Shown one piece after another: positions 52,686 to 60,306 of a DNA stretch of 64,000 nt. Source of the DNA: Verrucomicrobiales bacterium (GTDB lineage Bacteria > Verrucomicrobiota > Verrucomicrobiia > Limisphaerales > J093); contig JABTUJ010000039.1 of NCBI GenBank assembly GCA_015075445.1, positions 39,642-103,641 of the forward strand, given 5' to 3'. How positions within the stretch are numbered: the stretch's first letter is position 1; the number at the start of each line of letters is the position of its first letter. The notes below the pieces were generated by a model. It searched no databases and was not told where the DNA came from. It was given only the letters and a program-made list of their open reading frames with translations. The position numbers and the translations under genes were made by a program.

Positions 52686-54095
52686 TCACTCCGCCGTCCG
52701 GGGAACACTCACGCGAAACACGGTTCCCGTCTCACTGGTGGAGACCAGGCTCAGCTCTGCCCCGAGATGCACCGCGAGCTGCCGGCTGATCGCCAACCCG
52801 ATCCCGGATCCGCCTTCCCGGGTTGAACGCACCGGCTCGAACAGTCGTGCCTGGACAGCGGACGGCACCCCCGCTCCCTGATCCCGCACCTCGATCACAA
52901 CGCGTTCGCTCTCCACGGACCAGCGCAGGCCGACGACCGCCCCTTCCGGGCTCGCCTCCACCGCGTTCTGCACCAGGTTCACCAGGAGCAATCGCAACAG
53001 CCCGGCCACCCGGTTGTCGAAGTCCAACTCCCCGCCGCCGGCCGTCTCGACCCGCACTCCTCTTGCGGCGGCGGCGGCCTGACATTCCCCGACCACCAGC
53101 CCGGTCAACTCCGCCAGGGAGAGCGTGTAGGCTGCTTCCTGCTGTTGGTCCCGCAGCACGCCCACGACCTGCTGAATCAGCGCCTGCATCCGCCGCGTGG
53201 CGCCCAACGCCTCGCGCCATTCCTCGCTTTCGGGGCCTGCGGCCGTGTCCTGCCGCGCGCCCACAAATGACTGCAGGCCGGCCACGGGGTTTTTCAGGCT
53301 GTGGATCAAATGCGCCGCGACGGCTCCCACGGCGGTCACCTTGGCGGCCTGGGCGAGCTCCTGGTTGGCCCGTCGCAAGTCCTCCGTGCGTGCGGCCAGC
53401 AACGCCTGCGCCCGCCCCATCCGCCGAAACACCCATCCCAGACCCATCGTGGCCACCAAAGCGCCGACCAAGAACACCCCGACGCTCTGTTCGTTCAACC
53501 GCCGGTCCAGCCGCGCGAACTCCCGCTCCAACGTCACCGCCTCGACCATGATCTGCGCCACCCCCACCATCTCCGGATCGTCCGGCCGGCAGAGGGGCAG
53601 GTAGATCTCCAGCCACGACAAGGTGTCCGTTCCGCCCCCGTCCAGGTCGGGAAGCGACAGAAACAACTCCTGCCGGGGCGCGGACGGCCGATAGCGTGTC
53701 ACCGGTTCCCCCCGTCGCATCTGGGCCAGGGTGGCATCACTCAAACCCGCTTCCTTGACCTCGAACGGCTCCCCATAGAAAAACTCGCCATCCGGACCGA
53801 ACAACCGCGCCGCGATGATGTTGGTGAGGTACGCGAGGTTGACCAGCAGGGCGTATTGGTCCAACTGTTCCCCCAGGTCGAAGTTCGGGTCCTCCCCCGC
53901 CATCTCCGCCGCGGTCCGCGACGCCATGGCCTGCAGGATCACGGCGTCGCGCCCCATGATCTGGCTGCGCATTTGCTGGCCGAGCTGCCAACGGCCCCAC
54001 CCCACCACCAACGCCAGGGTCACCAAGGTCAAGCCGGTGGCCACCAGGCCCAGTCGGGTCGACGAACCGCGCAATGACTTTGGCACGCTGTTCAC
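52686..54095 (-). CDS. Membrane sensor histidine kinase
   Basis: 469 residues from a GTG that overlaps the stop of the upstream outer-membrane gene (GTGA). TM1 is about 15-33 (GLVATGLTLVTLALVVGW), an extracytoplasmic sensor region about 40-200 follows, and TM2 is about 205-223 (VGVFLVGALVATMGLGWVF). The dimerisation domain has VAAHLIHSLKNPVAGLQSF with phospho-acceptor His265. The ATPase domain has NLVQNAVEAS (N box), VRDQGAGVPSAV (G1) and GGSGIGLAISRQLAVHLGAE (G2). No receiver domain and no response-regulator gene lies next to it, so the partner is elsewhere. An in-frame start at 54332 would only add shadow sequence. Confidence 0.88.
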   Translation of the reverse strand: MNSVPKSLRGSSTRLGLVATGLTLVTLALVVGWGRWQLGQQMRSQIMGRDAVILQAMASRTAAEMAGEDPNFDLGEQLDQYALLVNLAYLTNIIAARLFGPDGEFFYGEPFEVKEAGLSDATLAQMRRGEPVTRYRPSAPRQELFLSLPDLDGGGTDTLSWLEIYLPLCRPDDPEMVGVAQIMVEAVTLEREFARLDRRLNEQSVGVFLVGALVATMGLGWVFRRMGRAQALLAARTEDLRRANQELAQAAKVTAVGAVAAHLIHSLKNPVAGLQSFVGARQDTAAGPESEEWREALGATRRMQALIQQVVGVLRDQQQEAAYTLSLAELTGLVVGECQAAAAARGVRVETAGGGELDFDNRVAGLLRLLLVNLVQNAVEASPEGAVVGLRWSVESERVVIEVRDQGAGVPSAVQARLFEPVRSTREGGSGIGLAISRQLAVHLGAELSLVSTSETGTVFRVSVPRTAE

Positions 54096-55318
54096 AACTC
54101 CAGTTCCACGCCCAGACTCACACCATTCGCGTGATAGTCCGACAACGGCATGGTGTCCCGTGTCATCTCCCGGTCGTACTCCGCGTACAGCGTCCACTTC
54201 CGCCCCAGGCGATAATCCCCCCGCACGTTGAACCCCAGGTCGGTCTTGTGCCGCAACTCCGACCCCGGCCCGTCCGAACCCTGCACGGCGTAGTCGTACC
54301 ACCGCGCCCGCACCTCCGCCCGCACGCTCCACGACGACGCCCGATACCGCATCTGCAGGCCCGCGCTGTACCGATGGTAGTCAAAGTAACCACCGCCGTT
54401 GTCCTGGTTGTCCACAAACCCGAGGCGCACCTGCGTGCTCCAGCGGCGTGTCTCGTCCCACGTCCAACGCCCCTTCAGTTCCAGCTCGTGCGCCGTGAAC
54501 TCGAGTTCGCCCGGCAACTCGCTTCCGTCCGCCGCCAGGGGCGGCCGGCCGTCATACCACCGCTGACTCAGCCGGTAACTCAACCCCAGCTCGCCCCGCC
54601 GGCCGAACTCCCGCAGGAACCTCACCGTGGGCACCGCTTCCCAATACGGGTCCAGGGGCGACTCGAAATACTGCCACGACCCGTCCAGGGCGCCCTCGAC
54701 CGCCCACCCCTGCCCCCAGCCCTTCCGCAGTGACGGCGACAGCAGCACCGTATGGCCACGGGCGGTCACCGTGGTGAGGTCCGCCTCCGTCGCCGACACA
54801 TCGAACACCTGATGCAGGAACACGTACTGCCCGCGCACCCCCGCCAGCCAACGCCTTCCCAGATCCCGCTTGACCTCCCCCTGCGCCAGCACGATCGCCT
54901 CCGGTTCGGCGGCCGTTACGTCCACGAAATGGCTGTAGTCTCCCGACACCATCGCCGACACCTCGGTCCCGTCCGTGGGGAGCCGGCTCAACAGGAAATC
55001 GCCCCCGGCACTCACCAGTCCGGCCGCCATGGGATTAACACTGCTCAGCAGCACATTGTCGCGGTAACCGCCGCCCACGCGCACGGCCCCGGTCGTCGTC
55101 CACACCGACGGCACGGACATCTCGAGCAACTCCGCCAACGCGCCCTCGTCCAGCAGCGGGTCCTCCACGGCGTCCAGCTCTGCTTCCCCCTCCGTCTCCG
55201 TCCCCGCCAACAGCCGCCCGCCCATCACGAGCAGCCCGATCCAACCCGCCGTGCCCCGCCCGCGCTCGCGCTCTCTTGGCGAACGCCACCTCGTCCGGCA
55301 GCTTGGCAACCAGCCCAT
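54092..55318 (-). CDS. Outer-membrane beta-barrel-type protein
   Basis: 408 residues. A basic N-terminus and hydrophobic GWIGLLVMGGRLLAG serve as export signal. Then many alternating strands end in aromatic residues: AVRVGGGYRDNVLLSSVNPM, EVSAMVSGDYSHFVDVTA, RGELGLSYRLSQRWYDGRPP, HELELKGRWTWDETRRWSTQ, HRYSAGLQMRYRASSWSVRA, KWTLYAEYDREMTRDTMP. Typical of 12-16 strand porin or usher-like barrels; no specific family recognised. First gene of a two-gene unit with the histidine kinase, coupled by the GTGA overlap, which suggests the kinase monitors something connected to this barrel. A conserved Asp/Glu-rich stretch follows the signal (ETEGEAELDAVEDPLLDEGA). Confidence 0.72.
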   Translation of the reverse strand: MGWLPSCRTRWRSPRERERGRGTAGWIGLLVMGGRLLAGTETEGEAELDAVEDPLLDEGALAELLEMSVPSVWTTTGAVRVGGGYRDNVLLSSVNPMAAGLVSAGGDFLLSRLPTDGTEVSAMVSGDYSHFVDVTAAEPEAIVLAQGEVKRDLGRRWLAGVRGQYVFLHQVFDVSATEADLTTVTARGHTVLLSPSLRKGWGQGWAVEGALDGSWQYFESPLDPYWEAVPTVRFLREFGRRGELGLSYRLSQRWYDGRPPLAADGSELPGELEFTAHELELKGRWTWDETRRWSTQVRLGFVDNQDNGGGYFDYHRYSAGLQMRYRASSWSVRAEVRARWYDYAVQGSDGPGSELRHKTDLGFNVRGDYRLGRKWTLYAEYDREMTRDTMPLSDYHANGVSLGVELEL

Positions 55319-55480
55319 GTCGCCCGACGATCTACCCTGAAACCCGGTCCACGTCGAGCCCCACCGCCCGTGCCCTCTGCAAGGCGGTTCGCGACCTGCT
55401 CATGACTGGGCTCTTCACACCGCTTAACCGGCCGGCCAGACCCGACCCCTTTCTTCCCTCGGGTATCCTGGATCTCCCCA

Positions 55481-55509
55481 TGAACCTGTGGTGCGGGCTT
55501 CCAGCCTGC
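55481..55509. repeat. Composite repeat, palindromic head, copy 3
   Basis: CATGAACCTGTGGTGCGGGC followed by the rest of the core (TTCCAGCCTGC). The first 20 bases are identical to 34647-34666. The 7-nt array begins 57 bp later. Also within this spacer: TCCGTGGTTCGTGG. Confidence 0.75.
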
Positions 55510-55565
55510 ACCCTCCGTGGTTCGTGGTCCCCGAGCAGGTCCGCAAGGAACAGAGCGCTTCTCCT

Positions 55566-55824
55566 GAGCTTTGAACTCCGCCCTTCGCCCTTCGAACCTC
55601 GCCCTTCGCCCTTCGAACCTCGCCCTTCGCCCCTCGAACCTCGCCCTTCGCCCCTCGAACTTCGGACCTCGGACTTCGAACTTCCAACTTCGAACCTCCA
55701 ACTTCGGACGTCGAACTTCGGACTTCGAACTTCGGACTTCGAACTTCGCCCTTCGGACTTCGAACTTCGCCCTTCGAACTTCGAACTTCGCCCTTCGAAC
55801 TTCGAACTCTCAACTTCGAACTTC
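55566..55824. repeat. Long 7-nt tandem repeat array, about 37 units
   Basis: Uninterrupted heptamers of type GRMCTTC (GAACTTC, GGACTTC, GCCCTTC, GAACCTC), 259 bp. Because 3 x 7 = 21, every frame is open and gives long ORFs of type ELRTSNF on one strand and FEVRSSK on the other; these are not genes. The array ends 55 bp before the first in-frame ATG of the CotH/lamin-tail gene and may affect its promoter region. Confidence 0.9.
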
Positions 55825-55954
55825 CCTCTCCCCGCGCTGGAGCCGTGACACGACTCGTTGTAGCCTACGCACCGAATCCATGACGTTTCCGCCATTCTGC
55901 GAGCAGACGACTCGAGCCGGTCACCCTGCCGGTCAAGCATTCGGCTCCGCTCCG

Positions 55955-58900
55955 ATGCGCCGCTCCGGCCCCCTGGGCCTCGCTCTCGGCCTCGGCCTGT
56001 CTCTGCTGCCGCTTCCCGCCCGCGCCCTCGTGGTGACCGAACTGATGTACCAACCCCCGCGCGATGCCGCCGGCAACGCCACCGACGCCGTCGCCGAGTT
56101 CCTCGAATTCCACAACCCCGGCTCCACCCCGCGGGACCTGTCCGGTTGGTCGTTTGATCGCGGGCTGACCTACGTGTTTCCTGCCGGCACCGTGTTGGGC
56201 CCCGGCGAGTACCGCGTTCTGGCCCGCGACCCGGCCGCCCTCGCCGCGCGCCACGGACTGGCTGGCGTGCTCGGCCCGTATGAAGGCGCCTTGAGCAACG
56301 AAGGCGAGCGGCTGCGGCTTCTCGACGCCCAAGGCACTGAGCAACTGGACTTCCGCTACGGCGTCCACGGGGACTGGCCTGCCGCCGCCGCCGGGGCCGG
56401 TCACTCGCTCGTCTTGCGCAACCCCACCGCCCATCCGGACCGCGTGCGTAACTGGAAGGCGAGCCATTGGATGGGAGGCTCCCCCGGGACAGCCGAACCC
56501 GATGACGCCAACCAAGCCCTCGAATCCGCCCTCGTGGCGCAGGACGCTCCAGCCAGGTACTTCAAGGGCGAGCGCGAACCCACCCAGGGCACCACCGCAT
56601 GGACCGCGCCCGCCTTCGCGCCGGACGCCGACTGGCTCAGCGGCCGCGGCGGCTTTGGCTACAGCAACGACGCGGCGGAGCTGGCCGCCATCCGGACCGT
56701 GCTGGCCGACATGCCCGGCCGGTACTTGTCGGTCTACGCCCGCTACACCTTCACGCTGGCCGCCGCGGACCTCGAACGCCTCCAGAGACTCACCGCCCGC
56801 GTGACCTACGACGACGGCTACGTGCTCTACTTGAACGGGGTGCGGGTGGCGGCCGTGAATCTCGCCGGAGACCCCCCCGCCTTCGATCGCCCGGCCAACT
56901 CCTCCGCCGATTACGCCCCCGAAGTCCATGATCTGACCGCGCGGATCGGCCTGCTCCAGGCGGGCGCCAATGTCCTCGCCATCCAGGGCCACAACGGTCT
57001 GCTCAGCGGCAGCTCAGACTTCGTCCTGGCCCCCGAACTCCTCGCCACCTGGACCCCGCAACCCTCGGTCGAGACCGCCCTCCGCCGCGTCGTCCTGAAC
57101 GAGTTCCTGGCCAACCGCGAAGGCGACACCGACTGGGTGGAGCTGTTCAATCCCAACGACACGCCGGTGGACCTGACCGGGGTCTGGTTGTCCGATCAAG
57201 CGGCGGCGCTCAACCGCTACGCGTTGCCGGCGGGAACCATCGTGCCCGCGCGCGGCTTCCTCACCTTGACCCAGGCCCAGTTCGGCTTCGGACTACGCGC
57301 CGAGGGCGAGGCGCTTTTCCTCACCGAGCCCGGGCGGACCTTCGTCATCGATGCCTACGCGTTTGGCGCCCAGACCCGGGGCGCAAGCCTGGGGCGCTTC
57401 CCGGACGGCAGCGCGGACTGGTACGCCCTGCAACCCCCGTCCGCGGGCGCCCCAAACCAACCGCGGCGACTGCGCTCGGTGCTCATCAACGAGCTCATGT
57501 ACCACGCACCGGCCGGCACACAGGACGATTTCATCGAGCTCTGGAATGCCGGCCCCGCGGCGGTGGATCTCTCGGGCTGGCGGTTCGAGGGCGTGGCCTT
57601 CACGTTCCCCGACGGCTTCGCGCTGCCGGCGGGCGGGTTCGTGGTGCTGGCCGAGGACCCCGCTTCGGCTGCAACCACCTACGGCCTGCCGGAAACGGCG
57701 TGGTTTCGTTACCGCGACGGCCTGAGCAACGCTGGTGAACGCCTCTCGCTCCTCGACGCCGATGATGTGATCGTGGACACCGTGGCGTATGCCGACCGCG
57801 CACCCTGGCCGGTGACCCCGGATGGCCTGGGCGCTTCCCTCGAACGCGCGTGTGCGAGCGAGGCTTTTGACGCACCCGCGGACTGGCGGGCATCCCCGCT
57901 CGGTGCTCCCACGCCGCTCCAGCCCAACCATGTCGTGAACTGTCAACCCGCCGCCCCCGTCCCCGTTGTCATCAATGAAATCATGTACCATCCGTTCAGC
58001 GACACGGACGACGAACGCCGCACGGAGTTCATCGAGTTGTACCACCTCGGCGGCACCGACGTGGACCTCACTGGCTGGGGCCTCACCGGCGACATCCGCT
58101 TCCTCTTTCCCCCCGGCCTGTCCCTGGCACCCGGCGAGTACCTCCTCATCGCCTGGGAACCCGCCCGCGTCGCCGCGTTCTACCAACTCGACCCCACGCG
58201 GGTGACCGGCCCCTACCGCCCGGGACTGGGCAACGGCGGCGGCCGCCTCGTCCTGTTCGGAGCCGACGGCCGGACCGTGGACGCCGTGACATATGACGAC
58301 GATTTCCCTTGGCCTTCCGCTGCCGATGGCCATGGCCAGGTGGAAGGCGCCGGACACTCGCTCGAGCGACGTTCGCCCACGCGGCCCTCGGACGACCCAG
58401 CGAACTGGGAGGCATCCGTCGAGGACCAGCCAACCCCGCTGCAGCCCAACCGCCGCAGCACGCTCTCACCGCCGCCCACCGCCGTCGCCCTCGCGGTCTC
58501 CCCACATCCTGTCATCGCCACCGACACCCCCACGGTCCACGTCACGTTCGCGGGCGTGGACGACACGGACGAGGTCCGACTCGAATATTGGGTCGATGAT
58601 CCGGAGACGGAAAACGAGCCCTTGTCCTCCCAGCCCATGACGCGCCAGTCACCCACCGGGGAGCCCACCGCCGACGCCGGTACGTGGCAGGCCGTTCTGC
58701 CGGCGCTGCCCGCCAATACCATCGTCCGCTATCGCGTCGCATGGCGACGCACCGCCAACTGGGAGGTCGTGTCCCCACGCCCCGAGACCGACGTTTACGG
58801 CTGGCACGCCTACTTCGTGGATCCCCCGGTCACCACCACCCTCCCCGGAGGCGTGTATCACCTCTTCCTCTCGGCCGCGAACTGGCGCCGGCTCCACAAC

Positions 58901-59752
58901 GCCACGGCCGCGGGCCGCGTCGCCGGCAACCAACCCAACCCCACCTGGAACCTCCAAGTCCCGGCCGTGTTCGTGGGCGACGGCGTGGTGCACGATGTCC
59001 AGGTCCGCCACCAGGGAAGCCGCTGGAACCGCAACGGCGGCGCCACCATCAGCTTCCCCTGCGCCTCCCATCGCAGCGATGGCCAGGCCCAGGTCCGCAG
59101 TTGGCGAATCGCCTTCCCCTCCCATCGCAACCACCGCGGCAGGGACGTCCTGCTCCTCCAGAAGCAGTCCGGCTGGCCCCAACGTGTCTCGTTCGAGATG
59201 TTCCGCCTCGCCGGTGTGCCCGTGCCGCGCACCGGCTGGGCCCGGCTGCAGATCAATGGCTGCCCCTTCAACAACGCCGCCTTCGAAATCGAACGGCCCG
59301 GCAACGACCTGGTCGCCCGCTGGTTCACCGAGGTGGGCGACCTCTTCAAGTCCGAAGGCTTCATCGGCGACGAAGGACCCTGGAGCTGGGGCGATGAGCG
59401 CCTGATCCAGGGCACCCGCAACGGCTTCACCCAGGCGCAGCGCTACAAGCACACATACGACCGGACCACGCTTCGCTGGAAGAACGATCCGCTGGGCTCC
59501 CGCACCCGGACCTCGTCGAACCCTCGTCCAACAGTTGCACGCCGCCCGCGCCGCCGGCCCCGCCGCGCTGCGCGCGTTCCTGGCCGAACACTTCGACCTC
59601 GACCGCACCCTCCGCTACATCGCCACGATCAACTACGTCGGCACCTTCGACGACATGTTCCAGAACCACTTCCTCTACCGCAAAGCCGAGGATGGCAAAT
59701 GGTGCGTCTTCCCGTGGGACATGGACAACACCCTCGGCGGCGCCTTCGGTGA
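55955..59752 (+). CDS. Exported lamin-tail/CotH protein, N-terminal segment (frameshifted)
   Basis: From the ATG at 55955, where the signal peptide begins (MRRSGPLGLALGLGLSLLPL); an earlier ATG is at 55880, and the frame is open back through the 7-nt repeat. Lamin-tail (LTD) domains follow at about 25-160, 375-490, 500-650 and 670-820. They share ELMYQPP/INELMYHAP/INEIMYHP starts, EFLEFHNPG / DFIELWNAG / EFIELYHLG cores and DLSGW/DLTGW strands. Between the first two is a jelly-roll-like segment (TYDDGYVLYLNGVRVAAVNL). A CotH-type kinase domain starts at about 1000 (VRHQGSRWNRNG, RDVLLLQKQSGW, FEIERPGNDLVARWF). The frame then breaks near 59492-59496, at CTGGG; the stop at 59752 is out of frame. 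Confidence 0.8.
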   Translation: MRRSGPLGLALGLGLSLLPLPARALVVTELMYQPPRDAAGNATDAVAEFLEFHNPGSTPRDLSGWSFDRGLTYVFPAGTVLGPGEYRVLARDPAALAARHGLAGVLGPYEGALSNEGERLRLLDAQGTEQLDFRYGVHGDWPAAAAGAGHSLVLRNPTAHPDRVRNWKASHWMGGSPGTAEPDDANQALESALVAQDAPARYFKGEREPTQGTTAWTAPAFAPDADWLSGRGGFGYSNDAAELAAIRTVLADMPGRYLSVYARYTFTLAAADLERLQRLTARVTYDDGYVLYLNGVRVAAVNLAGDPPAFDRPANSSADYAPEVHDLTARIGLLQAGANVLAIQGHNGLLSGSSDFVLAPELLATWTPQPSVETALRRVVLNEFLANREGDTDWVELFNPNDTPVDLTGVWLSDQAAALNRYALPAGTIVPARGFLTLTQAQFGFGLRAEGEALFLTEPGRTFVIDAYAFGAQTRGASLGRFPDGSADWYALQPPSAGAPNQPRRLRSVLINELMYHAPAGTQDDFIELWNAGPAAVDLSGWRFEGVAFTFPDGFALPAGGFVVLAEDPASAATTYGLPETAWFRYRDGLSNAGERLSLLDADDVIVDTVAYADRAPWPVTPDGLGASLERACASEAFDAPADWRASPLGAPTPLQPNHVVNCQPAAPVPVVINEIMYHPFSDTDDERRTEFIELYHLGGTDVDLTGWGLTGDIRFLFPPGLSLAPGEYLLIAWEPARVAAFYQLDPTRVTGPYRPGLGNGGGRLVLFGADGRTVDAVTYDDDFPWPSAADGHGQVEGAGHSLERRSPTRPSDDPANWEASVEDQPTPLQPNRRSTLSPPPTAVALAVSPHPVIATDTPTVHVTFAGVDDTDEVRLEYWVDDPETENEPLSSQPMTRQSPTGEPTADAGTWQAVLPALPANTIVRYRVAWRRTANWEVVSPRPETDVYGWHAYFVDPPVTTTLPGGVYHLFLSAANWRRLHNATAAGRVAGNQPNPTWNLQVPAVFVGDGVVHDVQVRHQGSRWNRNGGATISFPCASHRSDGQAQVRSWRIAFPSHRNHRGRDVLLLQKQSGWPQRVSFEMFRLAGVPVPRTGWARLQINGCPFNNAAFEIERPGNDLVARWFTEVGDLFKSEGFIGDEGPWSWGDERLIQGTRNGFTQAQRYKHTYDRTTLRWKNDPLGSRTRTSSNPRPTVARRPRRRPRRAARVPGRTLRPRPHPPLHRHDQLRRHLRRHVPEPLPLPQSRGWQMVRLPVGHGQHPRRRLR

Positions 59753-60251
59753 GGCCACCGCCCACCCCTTCCGCGGCGCCGACGAAAGCCGGATCGGCCC
59801 CGTCGGCAACCGCGAAGGCTGGTGGAATCGCCTCAAGGATTCCTTCTTCATCGCTTACCCGGACGAGTTCCAGGCCATGTTCCACTACCTCAACAACCAC
59901 GTCTATTCCCCCGCCCAGATGCGGCCGGTGGTCGAGACCATGGCCACCGAACGCGGTTACGGGTCCGGCACCGTCAACAGCCTGATGTCCCATATCCAGC
60001 GGCGCCATGATTACCTGAACGCCACCCTCGTCCCGCCCGTCGTCACCCCAGCCCTGACCGTCCGCCGCGCCGGTCCCGACACGCTCGAATGCTCGTGGCC
60101 CTTCGCCGCCTTCGGCTTCCGCCTCCAGTCCGCTCCCCAGCTCCGCGGCCCGTGGCAGCCGGTCCCCGAACCGGTCGCCACCGGCCCCGACACCCAGGCG
60201 GTGAAACTCCGCCTGCAAGGCCCGCAGCGGTACTTCCGGCTCGTGCGGTAG
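59535..60251 (+). CDS. CotH protein, C-terminal segment
   Basis: The continuation of the gene in the next frame. RAFLAEHFDLDRTLRYIATI, NYVGTFDDMFQNHFLYRKAE and WCVFPWDMDNTLGG carry the CotH kinase-like catalytic motif, in which DMDNTLGG supplies the metal-binding aspartates. SRIGPVGNREGWWNRLKDSF and a C-terminal module ending YFRLVR follow. Removing one G at about 59492-59496 joins it to the N-terminal segment as one product of about 1,430 residues. CotH-like proteins phosphorylate spore-coat or other secreted proteins; here the partner is unknown. Its own ATG at 59535 is not a natural start. Confidence 0.78.
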   Translation: MHAARAAGPAALRAFLAEHFDLDRTLRYIATINYVGTFDDMFQNHFLYRKAEDGKWCVFPWDMDNTLGGAFGEATAHPFRGADESRIGPVGNREGWWNRLKDSFFIAYPDEFQAMFHYLNNHVYSPAQMRPVVETMATERGYGSGTVNSLMSHIQRRHDYLNATLVPPVVTPALTVRRAGPDTLECSWPFAAFGFRLQSAPQLRGPWQPVPEPVATGPDTQAVKLRLQGPQRYFRLVR

Positions 60252-60306
60252 CAGAGCCAACTCCCGGATTGCCGCACGCACCCCCCTTGCCCATCATCCC
60301 GCGCCT

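Noticed and set aside
55566..55824. Possible CRISPR array
   Set aside because: Units are 7 nt, contiguous, without 25-40 nt spacers; no cas genes in the window.
55225..55940. Long ORFs of type FEGRRAR / ELRTSNF on both strands
   Set aside because: They are translations of the 7-nt tandem repeat, which is open in all frames; not genes.
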